Below, piece by piece: positions 43,467 through 53,062 of a DNA stretch of 64,000 nt. The notes under the pieces are model-generated. The model was not told the DNA's origin. It was given only the letters and a program-made list of their open reading frames with translations, and ran no database searches. Where the stretch lies: contig NZ_AWFH01000002.1 of NCBI RefSeq assembly GCF_000682715.1, forward strand, positions 57,862 to 121,861, in the 5' to 3' direction. How positions within the stretch are numbered: position 1 is the stretch's first letter; every line of letters begins with the position of its first letter. The position numbers and the translations under genes were made by a program. Source of the stretch: Hyphomonas atlantica corrig. (GTDB taxonomy: Bacteria; Pseudomonadota; Alphaproteobacteria; Caulobacterales; Hyphomonadaceae).

Positions 43467-46004
43467 CGGGGCCGGTCCGGGCGCTGCAATTTCCCCGGTA
43501 AACCGGGTGAGGCGCTCCCAGAGATCGCGTATGTTGGCCGGGCTCGAAATCCCATGTCCTTCGCCAGCATACCAGACATAGCGCACCGGATTGCCCTGGC
43601 GCGCAAGCGCGGCATACATCTGGTCGAATTGCGATTTCGGGAACCCGTCCATATCCGTATGGATCAGCAGGACCGGGATTTCTATATCGCCCGCCATGAG
43701 AAGCGGACTGTTTGTCACATAGCGGTCGGGATCCTCAAAAGGCGTTACCCCCATGGCGAAATCACTGCCAGCCTCGGCTTCGTATCGCGGCATGTTCGTA
43801 CCCAGAAGATCGGGAGACAGGTCGGTATGGACGCCCGGCGGCCCGAAATAGTGACTCATCGGATCCGCCCAGCCATTCTGGGCAATCACGGCCGCAAACC
43901 CTTCCGTCTTCGCCGCAACATGAAGTGCCGCCACCGCGCCCTGGCTGAGCCCGTGCAGTATCAGCCGGTCGGGATCGGCGAGCCCTGCCTCGAGAATGGC
44001 CTGGCGCGCCGCCCGCGTCATCTCAGGCAGGCCGGCAATCGGGCCTGCCTCGGTCCGGATCATGTCCCGCGGCGCGGCAATGCGGGCATAGGCATACCCT
44101 CTGGCAGCCCAGAGATAGGGCGAATGCGGATCGGGATAGGCCAGACGGGGCGTGCGGGACGTGCAGCTCGGGCGCGCTCCGGGATAGATATCAAGAATCA
44201 TTGGCGGCGGATGCGCCGCCTCCCGGCCCGGTGGCATCAGGATGCAGGATGTCACGACATGCGTGCGGCCAGGCCTTGCAGGATCCGGCACACTATAGGA
44301 AAGAGCCTGCCATTCGCCCCAATCCAGGCCGTCGAGGTGCGTGTTGAGAGACAGACGCGTCTGAGCCTGCCCAGCCGGAGTGACGAGGACAAGCCGGGTC
44401 CCTGTTTCACTGGCCTGCTTCAGCAGGAGCGCGTCCCCGCCCGCGCTCAGGGCGAGTGCCTGCCCGTCGTGGCCAAGCCCTGCCATGACAGGCCGCATCC
44501 GGGGCGTTTCGTCTGCGAAATCGATCACACCGATCTGCCGCGCACCGCCTTGCCGACCCTCGATCAGGATTTCTGTTCCGAACCCGGCGCGCAGGATGCC
44601 GGCACCCGCCATCATGCTGGATGGCCAGTGCGGTGCGATGTCCGAATACCCGTCCGGGGTCAGCCTGTCCTGCCGCCCGGACGCGTCGATGCGGTAAATT
44701 CCGTCCCTGGCCTGCACGACAAGATGCGTGGCACCTGCATCCAGCGGAACCGGGGACACCGCCTCCAGCCCCTCGGTCAAATTCCGGTTGGACTGGCCTG
44801 GCGCAATCAGGTACCAGTCCGGCCGGGCCAGCCCGGCCTCGGCAATATCCCGATAGGTGAAATGCGACTCCCCGGCTTCCGGATCCGCTGCTGGCCGGGC
44901 AAGGACGGCGAGTCCCGCCTCCAGCAGGAGGGCCCGTTCCGGCCGTTGCAACAGGCTCCGCTCGCGTTCGGAGACGAGGTCGAGCCCTGGATGCGGATAG
45001 GGTCTCAGCCGGTGCTGCCCCAGCTCGAGGACATGATGCGTGCCGCTGGACCAGGGCGCGCCCTGGGGGACGGCAAACAGGGCCAGCTTCTGACCCTCCG
45101 CCGCCCAGGCCAGGCTGCCGGGGGACACATCCCATCCCGGCGCCGGCGCTTCGATATCTCCCGTGCTCAGATCGATCAGGCGCAGCTCATGATGCACGCT
45201 CTCCAGTCTGGCCCGGTCGCGCTCTGCCCGCCTAGGATCCCGGAACTTGGCCAGAGCCGCCAGATGGCGTCCATCCGGCGACAGGGAGAGATCTGCATGC
45301 AGGCCGTTTCCCAGATGGCTGACCTGGCCGGATCTTGTGTCCAGCCTGATCAGGTCTCCCGCCACTGCCTGCCCCGTCAGATCATTGCGCACTTCTGTGG
45401 CTGTCACCGTATCCCCGCGCCAGGCCGCTTCCCAGAGAGTGATACGGGCCCGTCCCGTGGCCATGCGGATACTTGTGTCTGGCGGTTGGGCGCCCTCAGG
45501 CAGCGCCGCATAGACGAGTTCATGATCCGAGATCCAGACCGGCTCATGAGCTCCGAGCCGGGACAGCGCGGGCACAGGCGACGGACGGCGAAGGCGCCCG
45601 GTTGCCAGTTCATAGATGACCAGGCCGGTCCTGCCCTGATGGCATTCGATCAGGACCAGGAAGGCCCCGTCCGGCGACAGGCCCTGCAAATAGGTATGCG
45701 CCTCCGGATCCAGGCCAGGCAGCGGCTCCGGCGGCGCCTCTGACCGGACATCCAGCCGCCAGATTTCATGGCCGCTCTTGCCGAAGGCATACATGCCGAA
45801 CCCGTAATCGGGATAGGACTCATAGGGGCGGATTCGCTCAAACAGGATCCAGCGCCCGGCCGGGTCCGGCAGGGCCCGGCCTATGCCTTCCAGCTTCATA
45901 AGGTCCTCCAGGTCCAGCCTGCGGCCAGGCGGATCTGCCAGGGCAAAGCTGGCAAGGCTCCAGACGGCCGCGAACATGGCAAGGCAGCGATACAGAGACG
46001 ACAT
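43437..46004 (-). CDS. Lasso peptide isopeptidase (AtxE-like prolyl-oligopeptidase family)
   Basis: 855 aa. Signal peptide MFAAVWSLASFALA indicates the periplasm. A long beta-propeller-like region (about 35-600) is followed by an alpha/beta-hydrolase domain with nucleophile Ser687 (LHGLSQGAVAA), acidic residues Asp784/Asp786 (HTDMDGF) and His817 (AGEGHGI). AtxE-type isopeptidases linearise the lasso ring by hydrolysing the Gly1-Glu/Asp isopeptide bond. Context (convergent with C, upstream TonB receptor) is the astexin/caulosegnin-type layout. Substrate specificity for the peptide at 40728 is inferred. Confidence 0.9.
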   Translation of the reverse strand: MSSLYRCLAMFAAVWSLASFALADPPGRRLDLEDLMKLEGIGRALPDPAGRWILFERIRPYESYPDYGFGMYAFGKSGHEIWRLDVRSEAPPEPLPGLDPEAHTYLQGLSPDGAFLVLIECHQGRTGLVIYELATGRLRRPSPVPALSRLGAHEPVWISDHELVYAALPEGAQPPDTSIRMATGRARITLWEAAWRGDTVTATEVRNDLTGQAVAGDLIRLDTRSGQVSHLGNGLHADLSLSPDGRHLAALAKFRDPRRAERDRARLESVHHELRLIDLSTGDIEAPAPGWDVSPGSLAWAAEGQKLALFAVPQGAPWSSGTHHVLELGQHRLRPYPHPGLDLVSERERSLLQRPERALLLEAGLAVLARPAADPEAGESHFTYRDIAEAGLARPDWYLIAPGQSNRNLTEGLEAVSPVPLDAGATHLVVQARDGIYRIDASGRQDRLTPDGYSDIAPHWPSSMMAGAGILRAGFGTEILIEGRQGGARQIGVIDFADETPRMRPVMAGLGHDGQALALSAGGDALLLKQASETGTRLVLVTPAGQAQTRLSLNTHLDGLDWGEWQALSYSVPDPARPGRTHVVTSCILMPPGREAAHPPPMILDIYPGARPSCTSRTPRLAYPDPHSPYLWAARGYAYARIAAPRDMIRTEAGPIAGLPEMTRAARQAILEAGLADPDRLILHGLSQGAVAALHVAAKTEGFAAVIAQNGWADPMSHYFGPPGVHTDLSPDLLGTNMPRYEAEAGSDFAMGVTPFEDPDRYVTNSPLLMAGDIEIPVLLIHTDMDGFPKSQFDQMYAALARQGNPVRYVWYAGEGHGISSPANIRDLWERLTRFTGEIAAPGPAPSGPDQSGRP

Positions 46005-46035
46005 GAAGACACCCGATTGAATTGGGAAAGAAATT

Positions 46036-46080
46036 GGGGCCAGGCCTGCAGAGCGACAGGAGCTTCCGCGGCCCGGCCCC
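46036..46080 (-). terminator. GC-rich hairpin between TonB receptor and isopeptidase genes
   Basis: Read leftward, an 11-bp stem (one mismatch) is formed by GGGGCCGGGCC (complement of 46070-46080) and GGCCTGGCCCC (complement of 46036-46046) with a 23-base loop, followed by AATTTCTTTCCC. The T-run is short, so it may be a partial terminator or an mRNA-stability element tuning isopeptidase output below that of the receptor. Confidence 0.45.
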
Positions 46081-46087
46081 GTCCTGG

Positions 46088-48856
46088 CTAGAAGGATGAG
46101 CGAATCTCGATCGCGACAAACCGGTTCAGGGGGGACGCATTTGTCGGATCATATCCAGCCAGGCTGTAGACCCCGTCGGACGGGGTTTTCGGGGGCGCTT
46201 CGTCGAACAGATTGGTGACTGACAGGCTGATTTGTGCGGCGCGGAGCCAGGCCGCCTCCCCGAAACTGACCCCCTTGCTCAGGCTGAGATCGGCCGTTGT
46301 CCAGGCGTCAATAGGCACCGCCGCGTCTGTCCCGTCGGTCTGATAGGCATCACTATGATTGAGGAAGAGATTTGCGCTGAGGCCGTCCCGTGACCATCCG
46401 AGCCGTCCGCGCACTTTGAGATCCACCGGATTGAGATAGGTATCGATCGCCGGAACCGCCGGTGTGGAGCTGGACGCCTGCTGGGTGAAGTCCAGGATAT
46501 GGTTGAGATTGAGGCCAGCGGAGAAATCGCCCCATTCTGTCTGCGTTTCATAGTCCAGCTGGAGATCAATCCCTTGTGTCTCGGTCCGGGCGAGATTGCG
46601 CACGACATTGACATTGTTGATGATGCCCACGCGATCCAGGCTCGCATCCAGGAGCACCCCGATCGGACGCTGGAAGGTCGCGACCAAGGCGTCAATCTCA
46701 TCCTGGGACGGATAGAAGATCACACTGCCCTCCGGGAAGGCAGACGGATCCTCCCAGGCGATATTCGGCGCATGGAAATCCAGCAAGCCATCCGGTACCG
46801 GAGTCGTGCCCAGCCGGTCCTCGAATTCTATGTCATACCAGGACAGGCTGGCGCGCCAGGCATGAGGGCCGCGCCGGATGTCCGTATCGAACCCTGCCGT
46901 GAAGGTCCGGGACGTCTCCGGTTCCAGATCGCCCGCCGTTCCCAGGACCTGCATGTAATCGAGATCCGCCAGGCCCGGATCCGGCGCGTCGAGCCCGAAC
47001 AGGTCGAGAATGAACTGGTAAGGCAGGATCTGGCCCGTCCGGCTGACCGAAAAGGTCCGGCCAAGGGCTGGCGGCGCAAAGGAGGTACTGTAGGAGCCGC
47101 GCAGATTGAGCCCGCCGACGGGTGACCAGAGCAGGCCGAATTTGGGATTGGCGCTGCTGCCGAAATCGGAATAGTCATCCAGACGTCCCGACAGATTGAG
47201 TTCGAGCCGCTGCAGGCCGGGCTGCGCATTGCCTTCCCCGATGAGCGGGATCTGGACTTCGCCGAACAGGGCCGCCACATCCCGCTCGCCTTCCGCGCTG
47301 ATCCGGTCTCCGAGAATCTCATTGGCAAAGGATTCCTGCCTTATTTGCCCGCCCAGGGCCGCCTTGAGCGGCCCGGCGGGCACACGGAGCAGGTCCCCAC
47401 TGATCCGGGCATCCACCGCCCAGACATCGGAGTCGGTCTCGATCCGGCTGTCGGAAAAAGGCAGATCATCCACGCGGGAGACTTCGCGGCGACGCTCCTC
47501 ATTGCGCACTTGGCTATAGCTCGCCTCCAGCGAGGCCAGCCAGCCGCCCGGCAAGTCATGGTCTCCCCCCAGGGCAAATGTCAGGCTCTGCGATCCGCTA
47601 TCGGAGTTTTCCACTGTCCCATTGCGCCCGAATTGCGAGCGATGCGTCGACCGGTCGGAATAGAGCAGCATGGAATCCAGGCTGAGCTGCGGCGTCACCT
47701 CCTGGCGGCCGGCCAGGACAAGACTGTCCCTTCGCTGCTCCGGCAGGAGGTCGAACAGGGCCGGGTCGGGCAAATCAAACGCCTCGCTCGCCCCGTCAAA
47801 CAGGCCGATCTCCGGCCGGTCGGCCAGAGTCAGATTGCCCCGGTCGAAATATTCATATGTGGCGAGCAGATTGCCCCCCGACCAATTGCGGCCCAGAGTC
47901 TGACTGGCGCGGATCTCCTGCATCTCGCCGGATGTGACCTGTCCATAGCGGAGCGCGGTCTCGGCGCCTTCGAAATCATCGCGCAGGATGAAATTGATCA
48001 CCCCGGCCACCGCATCCCCGCCATAGATTGATGAGGCCCCGTCGGTCAGCACTTCCACCCGGTCCAGCGCCGAGACCGGGATCAGGGAGAGATCCACGAA
48101 ATCGCCGATCTCGGACGTTGGCGCCAGACGGCTGCCATTCAGCAGGACCAGCGTGCCACGCGATCCCAGCCCGCGCAGATTGGCACTGGCCCCATATGTA
48201 TTATTGGCCCGGGAATTGGCATCATTGGGCAGGCCGACCGAGGTGAATTCGGTCGAGCCGCCCCCGAAATTCTGCGGCAGGGCCCGGATGAACTGGTCGA
48301 TCGTGGTGACCCCGCTCCCCAGGATATCGTCATGGTCATAGACCTGCAGGGGCGAGGTTTCCGGGGCGAGGCCGCGCAGACTCGTGCCGGTGACAAGGAT
48401 CGTGTCCGCGATCAGCCGGTCGGCCATTTCGGTTTCAGGGGCTGCCGCTCCGGCCTCCGAATCCGGACTGGACGGCTCCCGCGCGGGCGCCGCCTCCGGG
48501 ATCCGAGTGGGCTTTTCCTCCCCCTTCTTCCGGCGGATCACGAACACGCCCCCGGGTCCGGACATGGCTTCAAGCTCTGTATGCGACAGGAGTTGCGCCA
48601 GCGCGTCCTCCGGTCTGAGCGTACCCGTGAGCGTGTCAGCTCTGTAACCGGCGGTCAGCTGCTCCGAGAACAGGACCGGTGTGCCCGCTTGCGCGGCAAG
48701 CTCCCTCAGAGCGGCGCTCAGCGGGCCGGCCTCAATCTGTATGGGTACGGACAAGGACGCATCCGTCTCCTGTGCGCTGGTTGGCTGCGTTCCGGCCAAC
48801 AGGCCGACAAGCAAGCCAACGGCCGCCCCCTGGCCCAGTGTTCTGGTAATTGTCAC
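46088..48856 (-). CDS. TonB-dependent receptor with STN signalling domain (lasso-peptide uptake)
   Basis: 922 aa from GTG 48856, which has GGAGGGG at ideal spacing and gives a clean signal peptide (VGLLVGLLAGTQPTSAQE); the open frame extends to 49072. After the signal comes an STN domain (VPIQIEAGPLSAALRELAAQAGTPVLF to GGVFVIR), which in FecA-type transducers contacts a FecR protein. A Pro/Ala linker follows, then the TonB-box/plug (ADTILVTGTSLRG, LRGLGSRGTLVLLNGSRL, SSIYGGDAVAGVINFIL), a beta-barrel and terminal Phe. It likely imports the lasso peptide or its siderophore-like cargo and signals to FecR/FecI (53576-55179). Confidence 0.92.
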   Translation of the reverse strand: MTITRTLGQGAAVGLLVGLLAGTQPTSAQETDASLSVPIQIEAGPLSAALRELAAQAGTPVLFSEQLTAGYRADTLTGTLRPEDALAQLLSHTELEAMSGPGGVFVIRRKKGEEKPTRIPEAAPAREPSSPDSEAGAAAPETEMADRLIADTILVTGTSLRGLAPETSPLQVYDHDDILGSGVTTIDQFIRALPQNFGGGSTEFTSVGLPNDANSRANNTYGASANLRGLGSRGTLVLLNGSRLAPTSEIGDFVDLSLIPVSALDRVEVLTDGASSIYGGDAVAGVINFILRDDFEGAETALRYGQVTSGEMQEIRASQTLGRNWSGGNLLATYEYFDRGNLTLADRPEIGLFDGASEAFDLPDPALFDLLPEQRRDSLVLAGRQEVTPQLSLDSMLLYSDRSTHRSQFGRNGTVENSDSGSQSLTFALGGDHDLPGGWLASLEASYSQVRNEERRREVSRVDDLPFSDSRIETDSDVWAVDARISGDLLRVPAGPLKAALGGQIRQESFANEILGDRISAEGERDVAALFGEVQIPLIGEGNAQPGLQRLELNLSGRLDDYSDFGSSANPKFGLLWSPVGGLNLRGSYSTSFAPPALGRTFSVSRTGQILPYQFILDLFGLDAPDPGLADLDYMQVLGTAGDLEPETSRTFTAGFDTDIRRGPHAWRASLSWYDIEFEDRLGTTPVPDGLLDFHAPNIAWEDPSAFPEGSVIFYPSQDEIDALVATFQRPIGVLLDASLDRVGIINNVNVVRNLARTETQGIDLQLDYETQTEWGDFSAGLNLNHILDFTQQASSSTPAVPAIDTYLNPVDLKVRGRLGWSRDGLSANLFLNHSDAYQTDGTDAAVPIDAWTTADLSLSKGVSFGEAAWLRAAQISLSVTNLFDEAPPKTPSDGVYSLAGYDPTNASPLNRFVAIEIRSSF

Positions 48857-49285
48857 GGATCCCCTCCGGTCGTCTCCGGCCTGCCCCATGCAGCCCGTTA
48901 CCAGGGACAACAAGCTCAGCCGAAGAGAGGGTATAATTAATCCACGGATCAGATGGGTCGGGCCCCAGCGCTTGAACGGCCTGCGCTGAGATTCCTTTGT
49001 TCGCCGATAGCCATGAGCCTGCGCCGTCTCAAGTCCAGGTGCGCCGATACCCTTATCCCAATCGCCCACCACACATTGAAGATTTAACCCAACCTCTTCT
49101 TATCTAGCGGGCAGAATGGGCTCTTTCATCGACACCAGCATGTCTCCTGCGGACGATTTACCAATCAAGGCAAAACGCCCGCCAGGATTTGTCAGAATAG
49201 TAGACCTGATGCAGGTATCAGAAAGTGCGTAGATTTAGACCGGTCGTCTCATCACTCCCACCCGATGGCCGACCTCAATCGACGC

Positions 49286-50611
49286 CTATCCGGAATAGAG
49301 AAATCCTGCCGCGCGAGATTCAGGTGTCGTGTCAGTTCGGCTCGATGTCTCATCCCGCACTTGTCTTTGAATGGTTTGCTCCAATTCCAGAATGTCCATC
49401 AGCGTATCGAGACAGCCTGAGAGTTGTTGGGCCACGATCATGCCATGTGTCCAGAAATCTTCGACGCCATAGGAAGTTGCACCGCCTGACGCGAAAACGC
49501 GGCGACTGTTCAGCATCCGCATATGTTCGAGGTTTGCCGCAGCCAGTTTCGGCCATTGAATCAGGCCGATTGGATCGTTCGGCCCGGTGCCGTCGCGCGG
49601 AACACCCTCAACCTGGCCGCTGAGAAAATACTCCATCCGTCGAACCAGGGTCCAGCCGAGCATGAGAATACTATCGATCACCTGCCCTGTCGCGAGTGAG
49701 AGCGAGGGCGCCACAAAGGACCCGCTCGGGAGGATGCGCGTTTCGACCTGCACGGTTTTGCCGATACGCGGATTGGAGCTTGGCTGGCTCAGACTGGCAA
49801 GCAGTTCACGAGCAAATCCGGCAATGGATGTATGAAAGGCCGACAGGGTCTGGGGAATGGCCCGCACGGATACGGGGGGCTGAAGATCGCCCGGAGCGGG
49901 ATACCGGCTCGTCTCTGTAACAAAGCGCAGTGCGGCCTCGACCCGGGGCTGAGCGGCAGGTGTCATGAAGGCATCATTGGCCGGTACGCGCATCAGAAAT
50001 TGCCGCGTGGTTTCCTGATAGGTCGTCCAGACCTTTTCAAGACGTGAAAACCCGGCCAGCGCCGTTCCGATATGGACGAAGGCACCATTGATCAGGGCCA
50101 TCCCCTCACCCGGCTTCAAGTCATAATCCGGACGGGCAGCAAGCACGGACCGCGCCCAATAGGCGGCCGGAATGACATCGCCCGACGAATAGGAGGCGCC
50201 AGCCGGAATCTGCGGCGCGAACTCAGGATCTTCGGAAAGGTCCAGGAGTATCTGGTAGAGGTCGGGGGAGATCAGCGCCCCGCCGGCCGATATGGTCAAA
50301 CATTTCGCGAGATGGATGAAATAGGCCGTCTCCCTGTCCACAAACTCCGTTTGCGGAAGACAATGATTATGTATCAGGTTTCTCTGATAGGACGAAGCGA
50401 AATCGGCTGGCATGGGCTCGCCTTCCCGATGCCCGGGCAATGTGTTGACCCCGTAAATATGCGGCGGCGCGTCTGCCGCCATGATATCCTCGAAGGCCTG
50501 GTACTGCTCGGCAATATGAGACCGGGCCTCGGAAAGCTCAGCCAGTACACGGCCTGAGCGGATATCCGAGATCAGTTCGGCCAGAAGGCTAATTTCGTCG
50601 GAATGAGGCAT
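49286..50611 (-). CDS. Divergent MIO-type aromatic amino acid lyase/aminomutase homologue (HAL/PAL superfamily)
   Basis: 441 aa from ATG 50611, with TGGGAG 8 bases upstream. Matches HAL/PAL landmarks in order: catalytic-loop Tyr53 in IYGVNT followed by AD-x-QRNLIHNH; ASYSSGDVIPAAYWA at 139-153, where the MIO-forming Ala-Ser-Gly is Ser142-Ser143-Gly144; EGMALINGAFVHIG with Asn175; and a C-terminal FASGGATSYGVEDFWTHG equivalent to the SANQEDH region. Such enzymes eliminate or move the amino group of His, Phe or Tyr. Ser at the first MIO position is unusual but plausible. Shorter than the usual 500 aa. Overlaps the upstream gene by 23 bases, so coupled to it. Confidence 0.8.
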   Translation of the reverse strand: MPHSDEISLLAELISDIRSGRVLAELSEARSHIAEQYQAFEDIMAADAPPHIYGVNTLPGHREGEPMPADFASSYQRNLIHNHCLPQTEFVDRETAYFIHLAKCLTISAGGALISPDLYQILLDLSEDPEFAPQIPAGASYSSGDVIPAAYWARSVLAARPDYDLKPGEGMALINGAFVHIGTALAGFSRLEKVWTTYQETTRQFLMRVPANDAFMTPAAQPRVEAALRFVTETSRYPAPGDLQPPVSVRAIPQTLSAFHTSIAGFARELLASLSQPSSNPRIGKTVQVETRILPSGSFVAPSLSLATGQVIDSILMLGWTLVRRMEYFLSGQVEGVPRDGTGPNDPIGLIQWPKLAAANLEHMRMLNSRRVFASGGATSYGVEDFWTHGMIVAQQLSGCLDTLMDILELEQTIQRQVRDETSSRTDTTPESRAAGFLYSG

Positions 50612-51935
50612 AGAGCGCTCCCAGGATGACGAGAAGGATGATGGCATTGAAGGTCAGATTGATGTCCAGCCAGCCAAACAAATCGACCAGGCCCGGCACC
50701 TGTCCCGGCTCCGGACGCTTCACATAACCGAATATATCGAGCACGAAATTGAAAACTTGCGTGGCACCGAGGACAAACAGGGCAAATTGCAGGAGCCGCC
50801 GGTCTGTTTTGGCGACCTGGAAGGACTTGCGATCCAGCCTGGAGCGAACCAACTGGTCCCGCGACCTCAGCGTATCGGCCAGATGGTCCATACCAAACGT
50901 CTTGAACAGCGTTTCAAAGTATCGTCGCCGCGGCCCCTGGAGAGAGATTTCGGCATCCCGCGCTTCATTGAAAACATAGTCGACAAAATTCTCCATCCGG
51001 TGAAAGCGGGGAATGAGACGTTCGACTTCGCGGCGCGTCGATGCCGCCGACAGGGCCCGATAGACCTCGTTCTGATTGTCATTCAGAACATCAAGTATGC
51101 AATAGAAATATTGTGCCAGCGAGGATGCCTTCAGGAACGCATCGAGATCGGACTCGTCGCGAACAATACTGGACCCGGTATAGACCATCGAACCATCCTT
51201 GCCGTGAAGCCCATAGGTTCGGATCTCGTTCAGCCGCAACAAGGTGGTCAGATCTGACTCCGACCGCTGGTCCTCGTCCAGCTGGTAGATTCGATGAGCC
51301 CAGAAGAAAGCAGAACGAGACTCGTCCCATCTGGGAAAATCGTGATCATTCAGATCAAAGAATATCTGGTATTTCTGGCGTGGTCGCATGAGATAGGGCT
51401 TGTGGGGCCAGTCGACCTTGCGGGCTTCCAGGCGGGCGATGGCTGGCATGACCAGAAGATTGTTGAGCGGGGCAATGAGGCCTTCTGCAAATTCGGACAA
51501 GCATCTCTCGAAAATATCTGCGGTCCAGTCTGGCGGGATTGTCTCGACATCAATGTCGCCGGTCAGGCTCAGTATGGCGAGCGTGTTGTCATAGACCTCG
51601 ACCCGCGCCGTGCTTACCGCAATGCTTGGCTCGGCCGAGCCAGACATATCTGGTTCATCACCTGATTTGCGCGCGCCCTGTTCTTCACGCCAGCTGTCAG
51701 AGAGGGCCATTGTGGCAATCGGCCTTGAGAACCAGGGCAAGGCATCATCAGACAGGGTCTTCAATTTGGCCGAGGCATTTCCTGCAAAAATCTGCAATGA
51801 GGCGACGATTTCCAGATCGCCGATCGGCTCAAAGGCCTGCCTCAGAGCGATCTCAGCATCCTTCCTGTGTACGCCAACGATCTCGGATTCAAGATTGAGG
51901 AGTGTCCGGAATGGGACTGACAACCCGAATCTCAT
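50589..51935 (-). CDS. Unknown protein with C-terminal membrane anchor, coupled to the MIO-lyase homologue
   Basis: 448 aa; I do not recognise the family. Residues 1-380 appear soluble and mixed charged, with no signal peptide. Two hydrophobic segments close the protein: ALFVLGATQVFNFVLDIFGYV and AIILLVILGALYASF, giving a C-terminal hairpin anchor with a short basic tail (RRN). A Trp/Asp-rich segment (DLNDHDFPRWDESRSAFFWAHRIY) lies mid-protein. The distant pattern, a long cytosolic domain then two transmembrane helices, resembles divalent-cation transporter-like or sensor proteins, but I cannot confirm. Translationally overlaps the lyase homologue, so the two probably work together. Confidence 0.75.
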   Translation of the reverse strand: MRFGLSVPFRTLLNLESEIVGVHRKDAEIALRQAFEPIGDLEIVASLQIFAGNASAKLKTLSDDALPWFSRPIATMALSDSWREEQGARKSGDEPDMSGSAEPSIAVSTARVEVYDNTLAILSLTGDIDVETIPPDWTADIFERCLSEFAEGLIAPLNNLLVMPAIARLEARKVDWPHKPYLMRPRQKYQIFFDLNDHDFPRWDESRSAFFWAHRIYQLDEDQRSESDLTTLLRLNEIRTYGLHGKDGSMVYTGSSIVRDESDLDAFLKASSLAQYFYCILDVLNDNQNEVYRALSAASTRREVERLIPRFHRMENFVDYVFNEARDAEISLQGPRRRYFETLFKTFGMDHLADTLRSRDQLVRSRLDRKSFQVAKTDRRLLQFALFVLGATQVFNFVLDIFGYVKRPEPGQVPGLVDLFGWLDINLTFNAIILLVILGALYASFRRN

Positions 51936-52357
51936 CTTCTATTCCCCCATATTGCAGGCACGATTCTGGCCCTGTTCAGGGGGCTTCCACCAACCTAGCC
52001 TGTTTTGAATGTAAGAAAAAACCCGCGCGGGCAGGATGTCTTTCATTTCCAATCAGTCGGCGAGCGCATTCAATATCCTGACGACCATCCGCAATGTATC
52101 TTGAGCGCGAAAGCGCCGGATCCAGAACCCGGCCCCATCTCTGAGCTTTGTTGCCGGATCCGGTTTGGCCCCTGGCACCTCGGACGACACGAACAAGCCT
52201 CCCGATCTCGACAGTCGGCGCGGCTGCCGCTGCGCACCTCATGCCGGTACTGAGCGCCAAAGATAGCTGCGCTGTCCCGAGTATCACGACGACAAACCCG
52301 ATCATGGTGACTTGGCGCGCCGCCGGGGTGAGCGGCGACGCCCCCTCAACGTGTCAG
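51936..52357. other. Intergenic stretch, nothing convincing
   Basis: About 420 bases between the unknown membrane protein and the RES toxin gene. An open frame of 109 codons on the minus strand and one of 82 on the plus strand have no recognisable product. It should hold the promoter of the leftward membrane-protein/lyase unit. Confidence 0.45.
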
Positions 52358-53062
52358 TCAGTCCAGCCGCCAGATATCCCCGCCGTTTTCATCCCGGACC
52401 AGATCAATCCTCTGTCCGTCAAAATGATAGGCAAGGTGACGGCCCTGGACGGGAATGGCGACCACGTCGGGCCAGAAGGCCGCGAGGCATTCGCCGCCCT
52501 CATCCCGAACGCTCGGATAGACCAGCCCGTCCGAGCGGCCCTCCCGCAGCGTGCGGGCAAGATTCTGGGAGGCCGTGTAATCGGTCGGCAAAAGGCAGGA
52601 GTCAAAGTCTCGCTGGCCCCGCAGATCGTGCAGCAATGCGTCTACCGCGCCGACCAATTCCCGCATCTGGCAGAACCAGCCCGGCGCCTCCTCTGTGGCG
52701 CGATAGAACAGGCTCTTGTGCCAGGCAGTTTCGGCAACAGCCGTCCCGAAATGGCGCGCCGCGTAATAGGCGCCGAAGGTCCCGTCATGGAACCGGCCCG
52801 GACGGTCCAGGCTGACATGGACGAAAGGCGCCATGACATGACTGGCCCCCGGCCCGGAGACCCGCCGCTCCGGCGGGACGAGGTCGAGCCGGCCAAGCTG
52901 ATCCATCACGCGCGGATTGGTCTTGGCTTCGGCCGAGGCTATCAGCTCCCAGTCGCGCGGGTCGGCGATGTCCTCGAACAGATCAACCGGCGGATAGCGT
53001 GAGGAGATGATCCGCCGCGCCTCCGGCCAGTCCACGCCACATTGCGGCGGCCGCTTGCTCAT
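52358..53062 (-). CDS. RES-domain toxin (NAD+-degrading family)
   Basis: 234 aa. RES fold with the N-terminal Arg-Tyr-Pro segment SRYPPVDLFEDIADPRDWELI, the glycine-rich RFHDGTFGAYYAARHFGTAVAETAWHK block that gives the family its Arg/Glu site, and a C-terminal GGECLAAFWPD. RES toxins cleave NAD+ (NAD phosphorylase activity). Its start overlaps the antitoxin stop by 4 bases (ATGA), the normal antitoxin-first operon. Confidence 0.9.
   Translation of the reverse strand: MSKRPPQCGVDWPEARRIISSRYPPVDLFEDIADPRDWELIASAEAKTNPRVMDQLGRLDLVPPERRVSGPGASHVMAPFVHVSLDRPGRFHDGTFGAYYAARHFGTAVAETAWHKSLFYRATEEAPGWFCQMRELVGAVDALLHDLRGQRDFDSCLLPTDYTASQNLARTLREGRSDGLVYPSVRDEGGECLAAFWPDVVAIPVQGRHLAYHFDGQRIDLVRDENGGDIWRLD

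Noticed and set aside
43554..45743. 729-codon open frame on the plus strand
   Set aside because: Entirely antisense to the isopeptidase gene; composition rich in Arg/Gly/Pro with no domain.
51976..52305. 109-codon minus-strand frame
   Set aside because: No recognised product and no ribosome site; overlaps the likely promoter region of the membrane-protein gene.
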